Of a DNA stretch of 64,000 nt, positions 10,640 to 23,059 are shown piece by piece. Within the stretch, counting starts at the first letter, position 1. Every line of letters begins with the position of its first letter. Origin of the DNA: Notospermus geniculatus (taxonomy: Eukaryota; Nemertea; Pilidiophora; Heteronemertea; Lineidae); assembly GCA_002633025.1 (NCBI GenBank), contig NMRB01001160.1, forward strand, positions 66,276-130,275. Reading direction: 5' to 3'. The notes under the pieces are model-generated. The model had not been told where the DNA came from, searched no databases, and was given only the letters and a program-made list of their open reading frames with translations. A program made the translations under genes and the position numbers.

Positions 10640-10960
10640 CTGGTGCTATGATTGTGGTCACAAGACTGTGACTTGCGCTGTGATTGAGATTGCAGGATTA
10701 TGACTCATGATATGATTCAGATCACAAGATCTTGAGTGGTGTTATGATTGAGATCTTGACTGGTGCTGTGATTTAGATCACAAGATCTTGACTGGTGCTG
10801 TGATTTAGATCACAAGATCTTGACTGGTGCTGTGATTTAGATCACAAGATCTTGACTGGTGCTATGAATGAGATCACAAGTAGTTGATCGGTGCTGTGAT
10901 GTGATTGGGATTATGAGATCCTTACTGGTGCTGTGATTTAGATCACAATATTATGACTGG
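10640..10960. repeat. Tandem array, 32-bp unit
   Basis: The unit gatcttgactggtgctgtga plus tttagatcacaa is repeated about nine times. The central units (10752-10850) are identical and the edges diverged. No coding sense. Confidence 0.9.
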
Positions 10961-11549
10961 TCCTTTGTCTTACATACGTATGTAGTTGGCTTGCATGATT
11001 CATACTTAGGTTACTAAAGGAACGTTCATGTTAACACCATTGTGGCCAAATGGACATTTGCATTGGGCCTGCATTAACACGACAATAGAGATGTAGTAGA
11101 TGACTGACAAACTAACATGTTTTTGGTATTTCGATCTTTTGTTAGCATGGTGAAGTCAAGAAATTTATTGTCTCTCTGGTTTAGGAATGCTTAGAAAATC
11201 TGAGTGGCATCTTCCTGGACATCCCCGACAACCCCCACCCTATTCCCATTAGAGAGAATTTGGGCAGAGGTGCCCTCGGGGCTTGTTGGGCTGAACCTAA
11301 GTCATGGAAAAAAGCCTTATACACCAACTGGGCTGGGGACTTGACAATGTAAACGAAAATGAAACACGTGTAGACTCAGACAAGGGGGTGTGCTGATATG
11401 AAGTAATGCCCATGATGATTGCTGTCATTGTAAGACATCAATGAAGCAATGCACTTACAAGAATGGAACATACCCTCACTGCCAGAAACATCAATTTCTT
11501 GGCCTGTTAAATTGCCTCAACGCTTAGGAAATAACCCTTCACTTTCCAG

Positions 11550-11624
11550 ATGCGGCAAAACCGTTTCTTGCGTACGCCAAGAAACGTGACCCCAAATGGG
11601 ATGGCTGGTATCGGCCAGTCAGAA
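11550..11624 (+). CDS. Exon 6: linker exon
   Basis: A third 75-base phase 1-1 exon, with acceptor cttcactttccag and a very strong donor gtaagt. It encodes AAKPFLAYAKKRDPKWDG then WYRPVR, a basic, tryptophan-rich segment without cysteines. Joined to exon 5 it reads ...LCI-H-AAKPF... in frame. Joined directly to the exon at 25641 it gives ...YRPVR-N-DTERG... . The family is not recognised. Support comes from the splice sites, phase, size and an open frame; it is isolated in long introns, so confidence is moderate. Confidence 0.65.
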
Positions 11625-11920
11625 GTAAGTAAACTAACAGAATCTCTGCCTGCCGTTTTATTGGTCGCTGTTGTGATGCCATGTTTGTCAGATTGTCGGT
11701 GTTGTTGTTGCACCGGTAGGGATTTGTTATTGTTCATTTTATATTTAATTGCACTTATTTGACTTGACCGACTGGACTGGACCATTATCTGTCGTGCTAG
11801 GACACTAAATAGAACTCATAAGTGATAGTGGTATTGATGGAAGTTCTAGGCAATTGGGTGAAATAGATATTCAGGTAGTTTCTGATTCAACTGAATGTCA
11901 TCTGTGATCCCATCGGACCT

Positions 11921-12060
11921 GGGGCCATATTCACGAAGCCTTCGCAACTTTGCGTGCACACAAGTCTATTGTTCAGCTCCACATCTCCTATTGTTCACTG
12001 ACTGCCTTACAATAGATTTGCGTGCACGCAAAGTTCCGAAGGCTTCGTGAATATGGCCCC
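11921..12060. mobile_element. Near-perfect palindromic MITE
   Basis: It begins ggggccatattcacgaagcc and ends with the exact mirror ggcttcgtgaatatggcccc. The inner arms aactttgcgtgcac/gtgcacgcaaagtt also pair. The high arm identity suggests recent insertion. Confidence 0.9.
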
Positions 12061-12074
12061 ACAACTTGCACATT

Positions 12075-12233
12075 ATAGACGAGTTTTGTAGCAGCCATCT
12101 TGCCAAAATTAGGTCATCACCATGGGGATTCTCTTCAGAGTGACAGATGATTGGTTCTCCCATCCCCCAGCGGGGAAAATCACCATGACGACGACCTAAT
12201 TTTGGCAAGATGGCTGCTAGGAAACTCATCTAT
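12075..12233. mobile_element. Palindromic MITE adjacent to the previous one
   Basis: Left arm tagcagccatcttgccaaaa, right arm ttttggcaagatggctgcta, followed inward by ttaggtc/gacctaa and accatg/catggt pairs. It starts about 15 bases after the preceding palindrome. Confidence 0.85.
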
Positions 12234-12489
12234 ATGGTTCTGGATGGTTTATGAATACCCTTGGAGAAGAAAGATTTAGACAAGAGCACTACAACTAGAT
12301 TTTTTTCGTGAAAATGACTGAAAAATAAGGGGCCTTCTTCACATGAGAGAAAATTGCTGATGTTTGTTACTGATGACTCAGCAGAGAATTATCGCCTCAC
12401 TGATGATCTCACTGATGATTTCTCTCTGAAATCTACATTCAGATGAAAATCTCACATGAAAGTTTGCTCTCTGAGAGCATGCTTTCAAA

Positions 12490-13165
12490 AGAAAATTCTC
12501 ATGTGGAGAAGCCTTACGGACCAGGTCCGACCGCACAGAAAGTCCGATAGTGCTTTCTCATGTGGAGAAGCCTTACAGACCAGGTCCGACCGCACAGAAA
12601 GCCCGATAGTGCTTTCTCATGTGGAGAAGCGCTACGGACCAGGTCCGACTGCACAGAAAGTCCGATACTGCTTTCTCATGTGGAGAAGCCTTACAGACCA
12701 GGGCTGGGTTGCACAAAACTCATGTTAGCGCTAACATGATGTTAGCGCTAACATCATGTTAAATGACGTAAAATGACAATGGATTTTGACGTCATCTAAC
12801 ATAAAAGTTAGCGCTAACACAATGTTAGCGCTAACATGAGTTTTGTGCAACCGGCCCCTGGTCTGACCGCACAGAAAGTCCTATAGTGCTTTCTCATGTG
12901 GAGAAGCCTTACAGACCAGGTCCGACCACACAGAAAGTCTGATAGTGCTTTCGGTGACTATCGGCGGTTTAGCTAATGGGAAATTCAAAATGTGTTATAA
13001 CTAACTGCCGATAGGCGCCGGTAGCACTATCGGACTTTCTGCTGGACCGCCCACACAGGAAGTCCAATAGTGCTTTTGGTGCCTATTGGCGGTTTGGTTG
13101 TTGGGAAAATGTGTTATGACTAACTGCTGATAGGTGCCAGTAGCACTATCAAACTTCCTGTGCGG
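12490..13165. repeat. 60-bp tandem repeat and diverged palindromic tail
   Basis: The unit tcatgtggagaagccttacg / gaccgcacagaaagtccgat recurs at about 12499, 12559, 12619, 12679 and again near 12894, with spacing of 60 bases. The segment 12950-13165 holds two diverged copies of a further unit (gcctattggcggttt, agcactatcggactttc). The array is interrupted by a foldback insertion at 12697-12866. Confidence 0.85.
12697..12866. mobile_element. Foldback element nested in the 60-bp array
   Basis: The ends ttgcacaaaactcatgttag and ctaacatgagttttgtgcaa are inverted, with repeated gttagcgctaac palindromes inside each arm. The inverted match extends outward into cagaccagg/cctggtctg of the host repeat unit. 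Confidence 0.85.
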
Positions 13166-13169
13166 TCGG

Positions 13170-15055
13170 CCCAGTTGAACTGCACAATCTGCGAATCATA
13201 AAGTGGACTGGAACAGTGTAAGACTTTTGTCCAAATTGAAAAAAAAACATTAAACTACAATGTAGGTTGAGATGACCTCATGCCACAATAATTCATGACC
13301 CAATACGTCATGTCGTCACAAATTGACGTCATGGCGTAATGAATCGCTGTATCAGGAATCACAGCTGTCATCCAAAGTGAACACACTGTTTACAGTCAGT
13401 CCATGGAAGTATTATAAAGACAATACCTCCATGGTCAGTCTATGCACGAGACGTAATTTTGGCTGATAAAGGTACTTGGGGTCGTGGCTAACATGTCAAA
13501 TGTAGCGATATTTGAAATCTGTGTGGAATGGTTAATAGACGAAGAATTACCATCCGTATCTCAAAACTAATAAAAACTATTTACACTACAGTTAGAATAG
13601 GGAGATTCAAAATGAAAGGTGACGGCTCGACAATGACATTTCTTTTTTCGCATGGCACTAATTAACCGCATGTTAATGAGGCAATTTGCATGATTATGAC
13701 CGTTTTTGCATGCCCCTTGTGTGTATGTACGCACCTGCATGTGCACTAATTCCAGTGTTTATAATTCCCCAGGGTCACATGCGTAGATTAGGTAGACGTG
13801 TAACATATTCTGTACCAACCCTCATCAACGTCATTCTAACTTTTCTTTGCCCTTCATTCAGACTCTACAATGCCATGTAAGTTACCCTACTAAATTGTAA
13901 AACATGTTGCAATGCAAACTAGATTCTAGTAAACATAGCTTATTTTAAACAACCCAAGAGGACTTTATATGTTTGAGAAAATCAAATAAAAAAGACAATA
14001 TTGCTGAAATCAAAAATGAGGTTGTCTCTGAGAAATTGTGTCAATGTCTGTTTCCTTCTTCGCATCCTCCAACAGCAGGGGTTTTTACCTCGTTCCTCTT
14101 CATTCACCTACATTTTGTGTGCGAGTGTATGTAGAGGAGTGAGGCCAAAACCCTGCTATGGGAGCATGCCTTTCTCAGCAGATACATCTGCCGGAAAACT
14201 TAAAAAATGTCGAAGCTAAACTTTGAAAAAATCGATACTGTGCCCTATATCTTAATCATGATACACTAAATGGTCCAGTCAGAATGTCCTTGAACAATAT
14301 TGATAACCTATTGTTCATGCAGCATTTTCATTGGACCACCCTGCAATGAAATGTGATTAGTTGGCTCCAAAACATTTTGAAAAGCAAACTGACTCTATGT
14401 CAATTTCAATTGTAAAAAAACACTGTACATTTCATAAACTGGCCCTCAATAAACAAGATGATTTTCTCAAAATAGTCCGTCCGAAAAGGGTTAACTGTTG
14501 TTTATCTAGAAAATTGAAATCTGTTCTAGCACTATGTCGCTTTTATGTGCTAAATGGCTTCCAAATAGCTTTATCAATAAAGTCTAATGGTCAGGTAGTG
14601 AGTTTGCTAAAATGGCATGTTCTGGAGTGTAGCACGTGACCCCCGTCAGTGCTACACTCTTGGACTGCTGTATCTGTGCAAGTTATGTTGAAGCAGCTAA
14701 AGTCTGGACAAGTCAGCTGCCGTGGATTCCTGTTGAAAGCTTTGGGCGTAGGTGTTCATTGCAAATATTTAGAAAGTAAACTTGTTCTGTAGCAATTCAT
14801 CGCTCGTTTTGTAGTTCTGCTGGTGAAATGGTGTTTTTATTCGGCATTCAGTCTAGGCTAGTGTTCCACTAAAGAATCTAGTTCATGCTGTTATTGCCTA
14901 GATATTCTGTGCCTCTTGCTTTCAAATCAGGGCTTGTGTCTTTGTGAATGCCGTACCCCTGTTGCAAGGCAAGAGTTGACTAGGACCGTTACAGGATGAC
15001 GAGAGCCAATGACAATCTGTAAATTTCATTGCTTGACCAATTCCATGCCATTGTA
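13170..15055 (+). other. Intron; one candidate microexon only
   Basis: Apart from the possible 15-base exon at 13862-13876, I see no supported feature. ORFs at 14001-14219 and 14361-14639 lack splice context. Confidence 0.4.
13862..13876 (+). CDS. Possible 15-base microexon
   Basis: A strong pyrimidine tract with acceptor (ctttgcccttcattcag) is followed after only 15 bases by a strong donor (gtaagt). Length divisible by three and phase 1-1 use would insert N-S-T-M-P between exon 6 and the next exon, adding a sequon. The gene reads in frame without it. This could equally be a chance pair of splice-like sites. Confidence 0.2.
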
Positions 15056-15057
15056 CA

Positions 15058-16262
15058 GTGAATGGCTAATTACTGCACGTAAATAATGCCACTTTACAGT
15101 TGATTGGTTGATTACTGGGTCTAAAGAATGCCTTTCATAGTTAAGTGGTTGATTACTGGGTCTGAATAATGCCATTCTATAGTTGAGTGGTTGATTACTG
15201 GGCCCAAATACTGCCATTCTATAGTTGAGTGGTTTGATTACTTGGCCCAAATAATGGCATTCAACAGTTGAGTGGTTGATTACTGGGCCTAAATAATGGC
15301 ATTCAACATTTGAGTGGTTGATTACTGGGCCTAAATAATGGCATTCAACATTTGAGTGGTTGATTACTGGGCCTAAATAATGGCATTCAACATTTGAGTG
15401 GTTGATTACTGGGCCTAAATAATGGCATTCAACATTTGAGTGGTTGATTACTGGGCCTAAATAATGGCATTCAACATTTGAGTGGTTGATTACTGGGCCT
15501 AAATAATGGCATTCAACATTTGAGTGGTTGATTACTGGGCCTAAATAATGGCATTCAACATTTGAGTGGTTGATTACTGGGCCTAAATAATGGCATTCAA
15601 CATTTGAGTGGTTGATTACTGGGCCTAAATAATGGCATTCAACATTTGAGTGGTTGATTACTGGGCCTAAATAATGGCATTCAACATTTGAGTGGTTGAT
15701 TACTGGGCCTAAATAATGGCATTCAACATTTGAGTGGTTGATTACTGGGCCTAAATAATGGCATTCAACATTTGAGTGGTTGATTACTGGGCCTAAATAA
15801 TGGCATTCAACATTTGAGTGGTTGATTACTGGGCCTAAATAATGGCATTCAACATTTGAGTGGTTGATTACTGGGCCTAAATAATGGCATTCAACATTTG
15901 AGTGGTTGATTACTGGGCCTAAATAATGGCATTCAACATTTGAGTGGTTGATTACTGGGCTTAAATAATGGCATTCAACATTTGAGTGGTTGATTACTTG
16001 GCCTAAATAATGGCATTCAACAGTTGAGTGGTTGATTACTGGGCTTAAATAATGGCATTCAACATTTGAGTGGTTGATTACTTGGCCTAAATAATGGCAT
16101 TCAACATTTGAGTGGTTGATTACTGGGCCTAAATAATGGCATTCAACAGTTGAGTGGTTGATTACTGGGCCTAAATAATGCCATTCAACAGTTGAGTGGT
16201 TGATTACTGGGTCTAAATAATGCCATTCAACAGTTGAGTGGTTGATTACTGGGTCTAAATAT
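15058..16262. repeat. Minisatellite, 42-bp unit, highly homogeneous
   Basis: About 28 units of ttgattactgggcctaaata + atggcattcaacatttgagt + gg. Units between about 15280 and 15960 are virtually identical, while the units at both edges are diverged (for example ggtctaaagaatgcc on the left). That gradient is typical of recent expansion from the centre. Confidence 0.95.
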
Positions 16263-16264
16263 GT

Positions 16265-17095
16265 TCAGTTGTTCATGACCCGGTGCTAAACACGCAATTT
16301 TATAATCCAAGTTCTGCTGTGCACCCAATCCATGATGATTTACAGTTGAAGGTTCATGCTCAACCCCAAACATTTTAATTTAAAAATTCACTGATGCCGC
16401 CTGCATATAAACTACGAAATCAGTGGCATTCAGGAACTTTTGAGAGTAACAATGTTCAAAAAATTTCAAATATCCCCTCCCCTCTTCTTCCCCCCACATC
16501 ATCAATCTCAGCAACATATGAGTGACAAATTTGAAAATTTTTGTAAGGTACGCATTTTGATATTGAAAATACTACACTTGGGGAATTGTAACAGTAGCAT
16601 GCACTAAACACCTCACAATCAACACACTAACACAATGTTATGTTTGCATGTTGCATGAGCATGAATGTCACATGATCAAAATTGTCCAATGAGTGTGTCC
16701 GATAAGTTATCCTGTCTGTGTCATATGTTCTGTTATGTGTAATGTCCATTTCACCTCAAGTATGGAAGATTCAATGTACATCGTTCTGTGCAGGATGTAC
16801 ATGAAGTTAAGATCCATCTTCAACACAGACGTCAATGCACTGTCACAGTGTAGTACAACCTGCACTTGGCCAAAATGTGCTGTACATTTGTACAGGATGA
16901 TGTACACTGATTGATGAATTTTGGGTGAAATGGTCACAACTTCCCAAAGTCCAGTCCAAAATGTGTTGTATACAAAACAAAACATTCAGTTATTTGAAAC
17001 AATCGACACAAGTTTCTGACAGTAGTTATAGGAGTTTATTTGGCAAAAACAAAAGACTGCTACCTGTGAAAGCGTCCTTGTTTACTGTATGGGGT
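16265..17095 (+). other. Intron, no feature seen
   Basis: AT-rich with a T/C-rich patch near 16470-16500. No exon with matching splice sites was found. Confidence 0.4.
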
Positions 17096-17097
17096 TT

Positions 17098-17190
17098 ATT
17101 AGCTCAGCTGACCAAAGGTCAGCGGAGCTATTCATATGTATACTGAGTGGCGTCCGTCTGTCTGTCTGTCTGTCTGTCTGTCTGTAGTCC
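17098..17190. repeat. Fragment of a 'ttagctcagctgacc' repeat with a (GTCT)n tract
   Basis: A short hairpin gctgaccaaaggtcagc is followed by gagctattc and the microsatellite gtctgtctgtctgtctgtct (17155-17185). Elements beginning with 'gagctatt' and followed by gtccgt tracts are widespread repeats; a related fragment is at 45920-45990. A single N follows at 17400. Confidence 0.6.
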
Positions 17191-18051
17191 GTGAAACTGG
17201 CACGTTTCGCAACCGCAAGGCCCAGGGTCATGAAAGCCGGTGGAGTGATAGGCCCTAGGAAGGACTCGAAACAGGACCAAAAATTTTTGCGATCTGACGT
17301 ACATTCTGCTCTCCAGGGGGCATTTTCCGTAAAATGGAAAACCCCAATAACTCAGTCCACAGGCAATATATCAAACTGAAATTGATAGGGTATGAAGCTN
17401 TAGGCAGGATATCCTCTGTTGTGAAAGAATGTACAAAATGAGTGAAAGGGGATACACAAAAATCAGTCTGCATTGCCAGTTCTTTTGACAGGGTGAAAAA
17501 TTCGGCTGAACATTTCAAAAAAAGAAAAAGTTGAATTTGAAGCTAGATGTCTTAGTAATTACACATCCTTATGGAGTTCTGTGGAAACATCGTGTTAGAG
17601 CAAATCTGAACCCAGGTTTAGGACACTTGGGTACCCGGCTTTCAGAAAAGTCATGTTGTCAAAAAATCTTTTGCCGATAACAGTTCCTGGGACGTGTTGA
17701 ATTTTGACATAGCTCTCCAAAGTATAACTGGATAGTTTTATGCATGAGGGAAAATACATTGCAAAATTGATCCATGGAGAGATATAGCCCCTTGCCTGGC
17801 AAGGACTGAAGAAAATCTTAGTCTTTTCCTTACTATCCTGACTTCCTCAGTCACAAATAGACTTCCTCAGTCACAAATAAACTGCTATCAATGTTAACTC
17901 TGAAGAATGTATGCTGTATGCATCCTATACAAGTTCTTACAGACACTTTCTACACTCAACCAGGTCTACTTAGATCTGTTGTATACCATGCCAGTTCTCA
18001 AAAGACACTATCCATACCTAATTAGCAATTCTAGTTAGACACTATGGTTTA

Positions 18052-18541
18052 CACCACGCTGGCAGACAGAAATATTAGGACACTTTCAAAATTCTAAGTA
18101 ATTTTCCTCTTTTGCCTTTCTTTTGTCTCTAACCACTAATTATTTTTCTTATTGATGAGAACATTTTTACCTTGGCAAGTGGGTTATATAATCCCACGAG
18201 GTTGTCTATGCCAAGGTTATTGACAAGGGGTTGCTGATATATGAATAACAAAGATAATTATGATGGGTGCCGTACAAACCTCTCAAATTCAAAGGCTAAA
18301 GCTAATGGAGGTGACAAGAATGGACGAAGCACATCATGATTGTCTTTGTTATTCATATATCATCAACCCCATGTCAATGGCCTTTGGCATGGGTAATCTC
18401 ATGGGATTATAACCCACTTGCCAAGGTAAAAATGTTCTGATTAATGAGAAAAATAACCAGTGGTTAGAGACAAAAGGAAGGCAAATTAGAGGAAAACAAC
18501 TTAGCATTTGGAAAGTGTCCTAATATTTCTGTCCAGCAGTG
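18052..18541. mobile_element. Tc1/mariner-like foldback MITE with TA target duplication
   Basis: The ends cagacagaaatattaggaca and tgtcctaatatttctgtcc are inverted, each flanked by TA. Arms of about 190 bases continue through 'ccttggcaagtgggtta' and 'gatatatgaataacaaag' and pair along their length. The terminus and TA duplication resemble Tc1/mariner elements. There is no transposase. Confidence 0.85.
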
Positions 18542-18544
18542 TAC

Positions 18545-19690
18545 ATAGAAATGGGCTCATTGTACAAACCTCTGTTGCCTTCTGCTATTTCAGCTTTCCT
18601 CCCTCTAAATATGCTCTTTCATCCATGCATGAAGTGCGTAAAAAAATTCAGTTTTTGACGATTTTGATAGAAATGTTTTATTTCAGCCAACATGTTGTGG
18701 TGCCTATGTTATCTTTGTCTACATCAATTCAGCGTAGTTGCCTTTTTTAAGTCGTTGGGTTCAAAACATTGAGATCTACAGATTTGGGGATTAGATCATT
18801 ATAATTTGCTTATAGACCCTCTAAAAATTTCCTTATTTCTTGCCAAAATGAGAAATAGAATGGTACAAGGTCCAGGCAATAGGGGTAGTAACTACTGTCA
18901 AATTTTCACAAAAAGTTTGGAAGATGTACATAAAGTTACGTCATCTTACGTCGAAGTTCCTTGTTTCATGGATCAAAGTCCTTTTCATTACTAACTTTAC
19001 AAACATACACATTACACTAAGTTTCACACATTTTCATGTATCATGTATATTCTGTTATTTGATGTCATTGAAATCTGGCTTCAGAAATTGACTTGGTCAA
19101 ACTTTGATGTTGAAGTTGATGTTGATGTCAAAACCCAGCAGACGCCCTTCCAATCTACAGATCATGCAGTGTTCAGTATCTCTGTGCACTGTATGTAGTC
19201 TGTGGTCTCAATGTACAGCAATGCAGTCTAAAAAATTTTTACATGTTGTATTCATACAATGCTCATACAACAGAAAATGAATCATTCAAAGGTAATTCCT
19301 GTTGAAAATTCAAGTTGCTGTTTACCTAGCTCTCAATTTCAGGTACAGATCCTTGTCAGTTTCCAGTTGTTTGATGTCAGTGATGATGACATCAGTTCTG
19401 TAATGTTACAGCTAATAAAACTCGGAGATTTCAACTTCAAGATGAGCAGCACTGTCCGTGTCTTGAGATCTTGCATTTGTCGTGCATGTGCTTGTGATGT
19501 GTTCATTTTGAAGAAAATCAACTGAAACTTGCCCGTCAGTCAGAGAAGTTTTGTAAAATATCTGAAGCCAGGTTTCCCTCTCAGGTAACAACAGCCATTT
19601 CATGCTTCTGGGCCTTCTCTAGCGTCTCATATGTTCAAAATCATTTTTCCATGGAGGCCATTGCTTTTGCCATAGTGACCATTGCTGTGA
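18545..19690 (+). other. Intron, no supported feature
   Basis: An acceptor-like site before 19343 opens a frame to 19525, but only in phase 0 and with no donor, so it does not fit the surrounding phase-1 gene. Confidence 0.4.
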
Positions 19691-20008
19691 ATAAGGATAT
19701 CACTGTTGCCATGGTGACCATCACTGTTGCCATGGTGACCATCACTGTTGCCATGGTGATCATCGCTGTTGCCATGGAAATCTGGTGATCATCACCGTTG
19801 CCATGGTGATCATCACCATTGCCATGGTGATCATCACTGTTGCCATGGTGATCATCACCATATCACCATTGCCGTGGTGATCATCACTGTTGCCATGGTG
19901 ATCATCACGGTTGCCATGGTGATCATCACTGTTGCCATGGTGATCATCACTGTTGCCATGGTGATCATCACTGTTGCCATGGTGATCAACACTGTTGCCA
20001 TGGCATCT
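19690..20008. repeat. 21-bp tandem array
   Basis: About 14 copies of gttgccatggtgatcatcac(t), with gaccatcac variants at the left. Because 21 is a multiple of three, open frames arise on both strands (VAMVIIT and its mirror). The 136-codon ORF beginning at 20011 starts just beyond the array and has no splice or family support. Confidence 0.95.
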
Positions 20009-20009
20009 A

Positions 20010-22815
20010 TATGGAAATTTTTCATTTGTTCTCTATGACATGTGGTAACACGGCTCATCGTTGGCAACACATCTACTTGTCGCTGTGTCCCTTTCCCTTA
20101 GTGATTAAACCCCTTGTCTTGGCGACCAGTGGCCATGTCATGACTGTTGTTTCCAAAGTCTTAACCTTTGTTACCCTAGCAACCACAGGATTCCCTTTCA
20201 AATCTGCTACAACCGCAGCACATAAAATGTCTACAGAAGAAAAACTTGCTTATGCATTTTGGTGCACTTTGCCTAAACTTGCACCTGTGATGTCATACAA
20301 TGGGTACATGTTCATTCCATGCAAGTACCGCCGAAATATGATCAAATTAGCTCGCTCTGTTCAAAGCAGTTGTTATTGCACTGTGCAGTTTATCAAATTT
20401 TGTCAAGTAAAATTAGGATAAAATCTTGCATTATTTGCTGTGTTTTAGTAAAATTGAACAAAAAAATTAAAGCTGGACAATTTCAAGGAAGCATTGGTGA
20501 CAGTTGGCTCGATGTTTGCTGTGCTCTCAGCATCTCATTCCAAAGATTGAAATGCCAAAATCCAATATAAACTGTGAAAATCTGCATTGTTGTGAAAAAT
20601 GTCCGTGCCTCAAAATGATAGAAGCCACTGTACTTTCTATACATAATCCTAAGTCAGCTGGGTTATGTTAAAATCACATGTACGGTACATGTACATTACA
20701 TGTGTATTGACTATCTGTTGGGGTATTATCGGAGAATAAACTAGTTTAGGCCTGATCAATAATAGTGAATGCATTGTAATGTGGGCCAACAATGAAATTT
20801 GGATGTTGGCTTCTCCTCAAATTGCCCCAAATTTCCACATCAAAATTATTAATTGGTCATCTGTCAAAGTTGACACCATTCAAGTTGTTAGAGTGAGTTC
20901 ATGCAGTAAAAATATGTCTGTTTTATTAACCCCTTCTCTCCTAGCTGGCTTAGGACCATACAAATCCCCAACCATAAACCAAAGTCTTGTTGTCTGTTGT
21001 GCGTTTACATCTGAATAAACCATATTGACCATATGTACCACTGTGGGAGATCAAAATACTATACCATATAAGGAGGTTCTCAACAAACGATTTCGAACTT
21101 AAACCCTGTCCAAAAGGTTGCCCAGTCATAAGATGCAATTACCCCTTCACTTTCAAACTTCTCTTTCCGAAAAGTGTTTTTTTGGAAATTTGGTAAGTCA
21201 GATGCCGCCGCCCTCTATATATCTATATATAGCTTACACGTCAGTTATATCCTCACGGATGTGGTCTTTTTCTATTCATTCCTTAACAATATATTCTGAC
21301 CTATGTTTTGTATTTAGATGTTTTGTTATATAAAAATATATCTACAGTCCAATCTGCTGAACTCTCACCTGCATCCAAAAATGCCTCGACCCGGCATCCT
21401 TACGGTGGTACAATGCCCCCTATTGACCCCTACCTATACTACATACACCACTCGTCGCTTGACTTCTAGCCAGCATGTCCTTAAGCCTACTCCTGCATGC
21501 ACACGCACCTCCCCAGGAATGCATCGACGCATGTCATGAATGTCCAAACCAGGTATCTTTATATATAAACAAAAAACCGCATCCGAGCATCAAAATGATA
21601 TGTGCATGTTGAATATAAGCATGTTTGGAGCATTATCTAACGCATGCAAAGTGCATGAATTATGTTAATTACTGCATACATAATTAGGGACCTTCTACTA
21701 ACCTAAATAAGTCGTTATTTTCTATATAACCATGCCGTTCCTTTTCAGGTGAAATTTTATAAATGTGTGTTTTACTCAACAAACATCAGCAGTTTTGCAA
21801 ACACTTTACAAAAATACCAACTTTTAGGCACACATTTACACAAAGTAAACACAAAATGGTAAATGGGTAGAATGAGATTTTTGAGACCAGCACATACCAC
21901 TGGTTGAAGGTCCCTATGTATATTTCTCTAAAATCTCTACGCATGAAATGTACATAACATGTCTATTGATTGGCTAGTGCATGTGATTGATATAAATTGA
22001 TTGATTGAATGACATTGATTGATTTTTGTACCACCAATTATTCTTTCGTCAGCTTTCTTTTCTGACTCTTAGTACTTTGCTGAATCGAATCACGTGTTTT
22101 CTTACGAGTATGTTGATTGGTCGAAGGTAGTGTCTTGATGATGTAAATATGTGTCTTGTGGTATGAGAAGTCATGAATATTCATGATTGTGCATATATTA
22201 TGTAAATATCTTTGATGAATATGCTAATGAGATTCAATTTTGCATATGTTAATGTGGCTCATGAATATGCAAATTCAGCTTTGCTAACAATTGTAATACA
22301 GAATGAATTAGCATAGGCCTACATGTATTTGATGGAAGTTTTCCAATTTAGCCACATGCTCATGTTAATTGTTGGATGGCTTATGCTAATGAACGAGTAT
22401 GATAATGCCTATTTCAGTTTTGACAAAGTAAAACAAATGCACGTCTGTGATTTGCTGATGCTGGTTTGACCTTTGACCCCACATGCAAATTCAAATACAA
22501 CATGCCATTCCATTGCGTAAAACCACCCCATCTTAGATTTTCACATCTTAAGTAGAACCCATAGGCTAGATGCTGATAGGTCGATTCCTTAGTCTAAAGA
22601 GTCATGACCCCCAAAATGACTATCTTTAAAATGTTAGAACCTCTCTCTATTCTAAAACCATCACAAGTAGAAATCCTGGCACACACAGTTTTCTGATCCT
22701 AAACCACATAGCACACTTTCAGCATCTGTCCCTTAAATCAAGCAAAACCCTCCTTTCTCTGTTTTCAAGGGGTGTGACTCACAAATTTAGGCCCTTTTGA
22801 ATCAAGGCAAGATGA
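20010..22815 (+). other. Intron, no supported feature
   Basis: Several short ORFs up to 136 codons occur, with no motif and no acceptor/donor pair in the required phase. The region 21900-22450 is AT-rich with repeated 'atgaatatgc' words. Confidence 0.4.
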
Positions 22816-22819
22816 ACTT

Positions 22820-23049
22820 AAGCCAGCAGCGCACCAGGCGATATCAGAAGTGATCTGCTCACCACCGAAAAAAATCCGGCTGTTGACGCCAGATGTGCGC
22901 TGGACAGCGATGCATGGAATCTTCTCGCCAGCGATGATCGCCCATTATCAAACAGTACCAAAACCGATATCGCCCAGTCTGCAGTGGCTGGTGAGAAGAT
23001 TGGTGGTGACTAGATCGCTTGCGGTATCGCCTGGTGTGCGGCTGGCTTT
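22820..23049. mobile_element. Foldback element (family D), copy 1
   Basis: The left end aagccagcagcgcaccaggc is mirrored by gcctggtgtgcggctggctt on the right. Interior words gatctgctcaccacc, ggctgttgacgccag, gtgcgctggac are shared with the elements at 56300-56395 and 59560-60110. Confidence 0.8.
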
Positions 23050-23059
23050 CGTGACACAG

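Noticed and set aside
15058-16262. CRISPR-like array
   Set aside because: Units are contiguous without unique spacers and the DNA is from an animal; this is a minisatellite.
19343-19525. Open stretch after a good acceptor (caatttcag)
   Set aside because: Open only in phase 0, no donor, ends in a stop; the flanking gene needs phase 1.
20011-20421. 136-codon plus-strand ORF after the 21-bp array
   Set aside because: No recognisable domain, no acceptor/donor in the gene's phase, composition like the surrounding intron.
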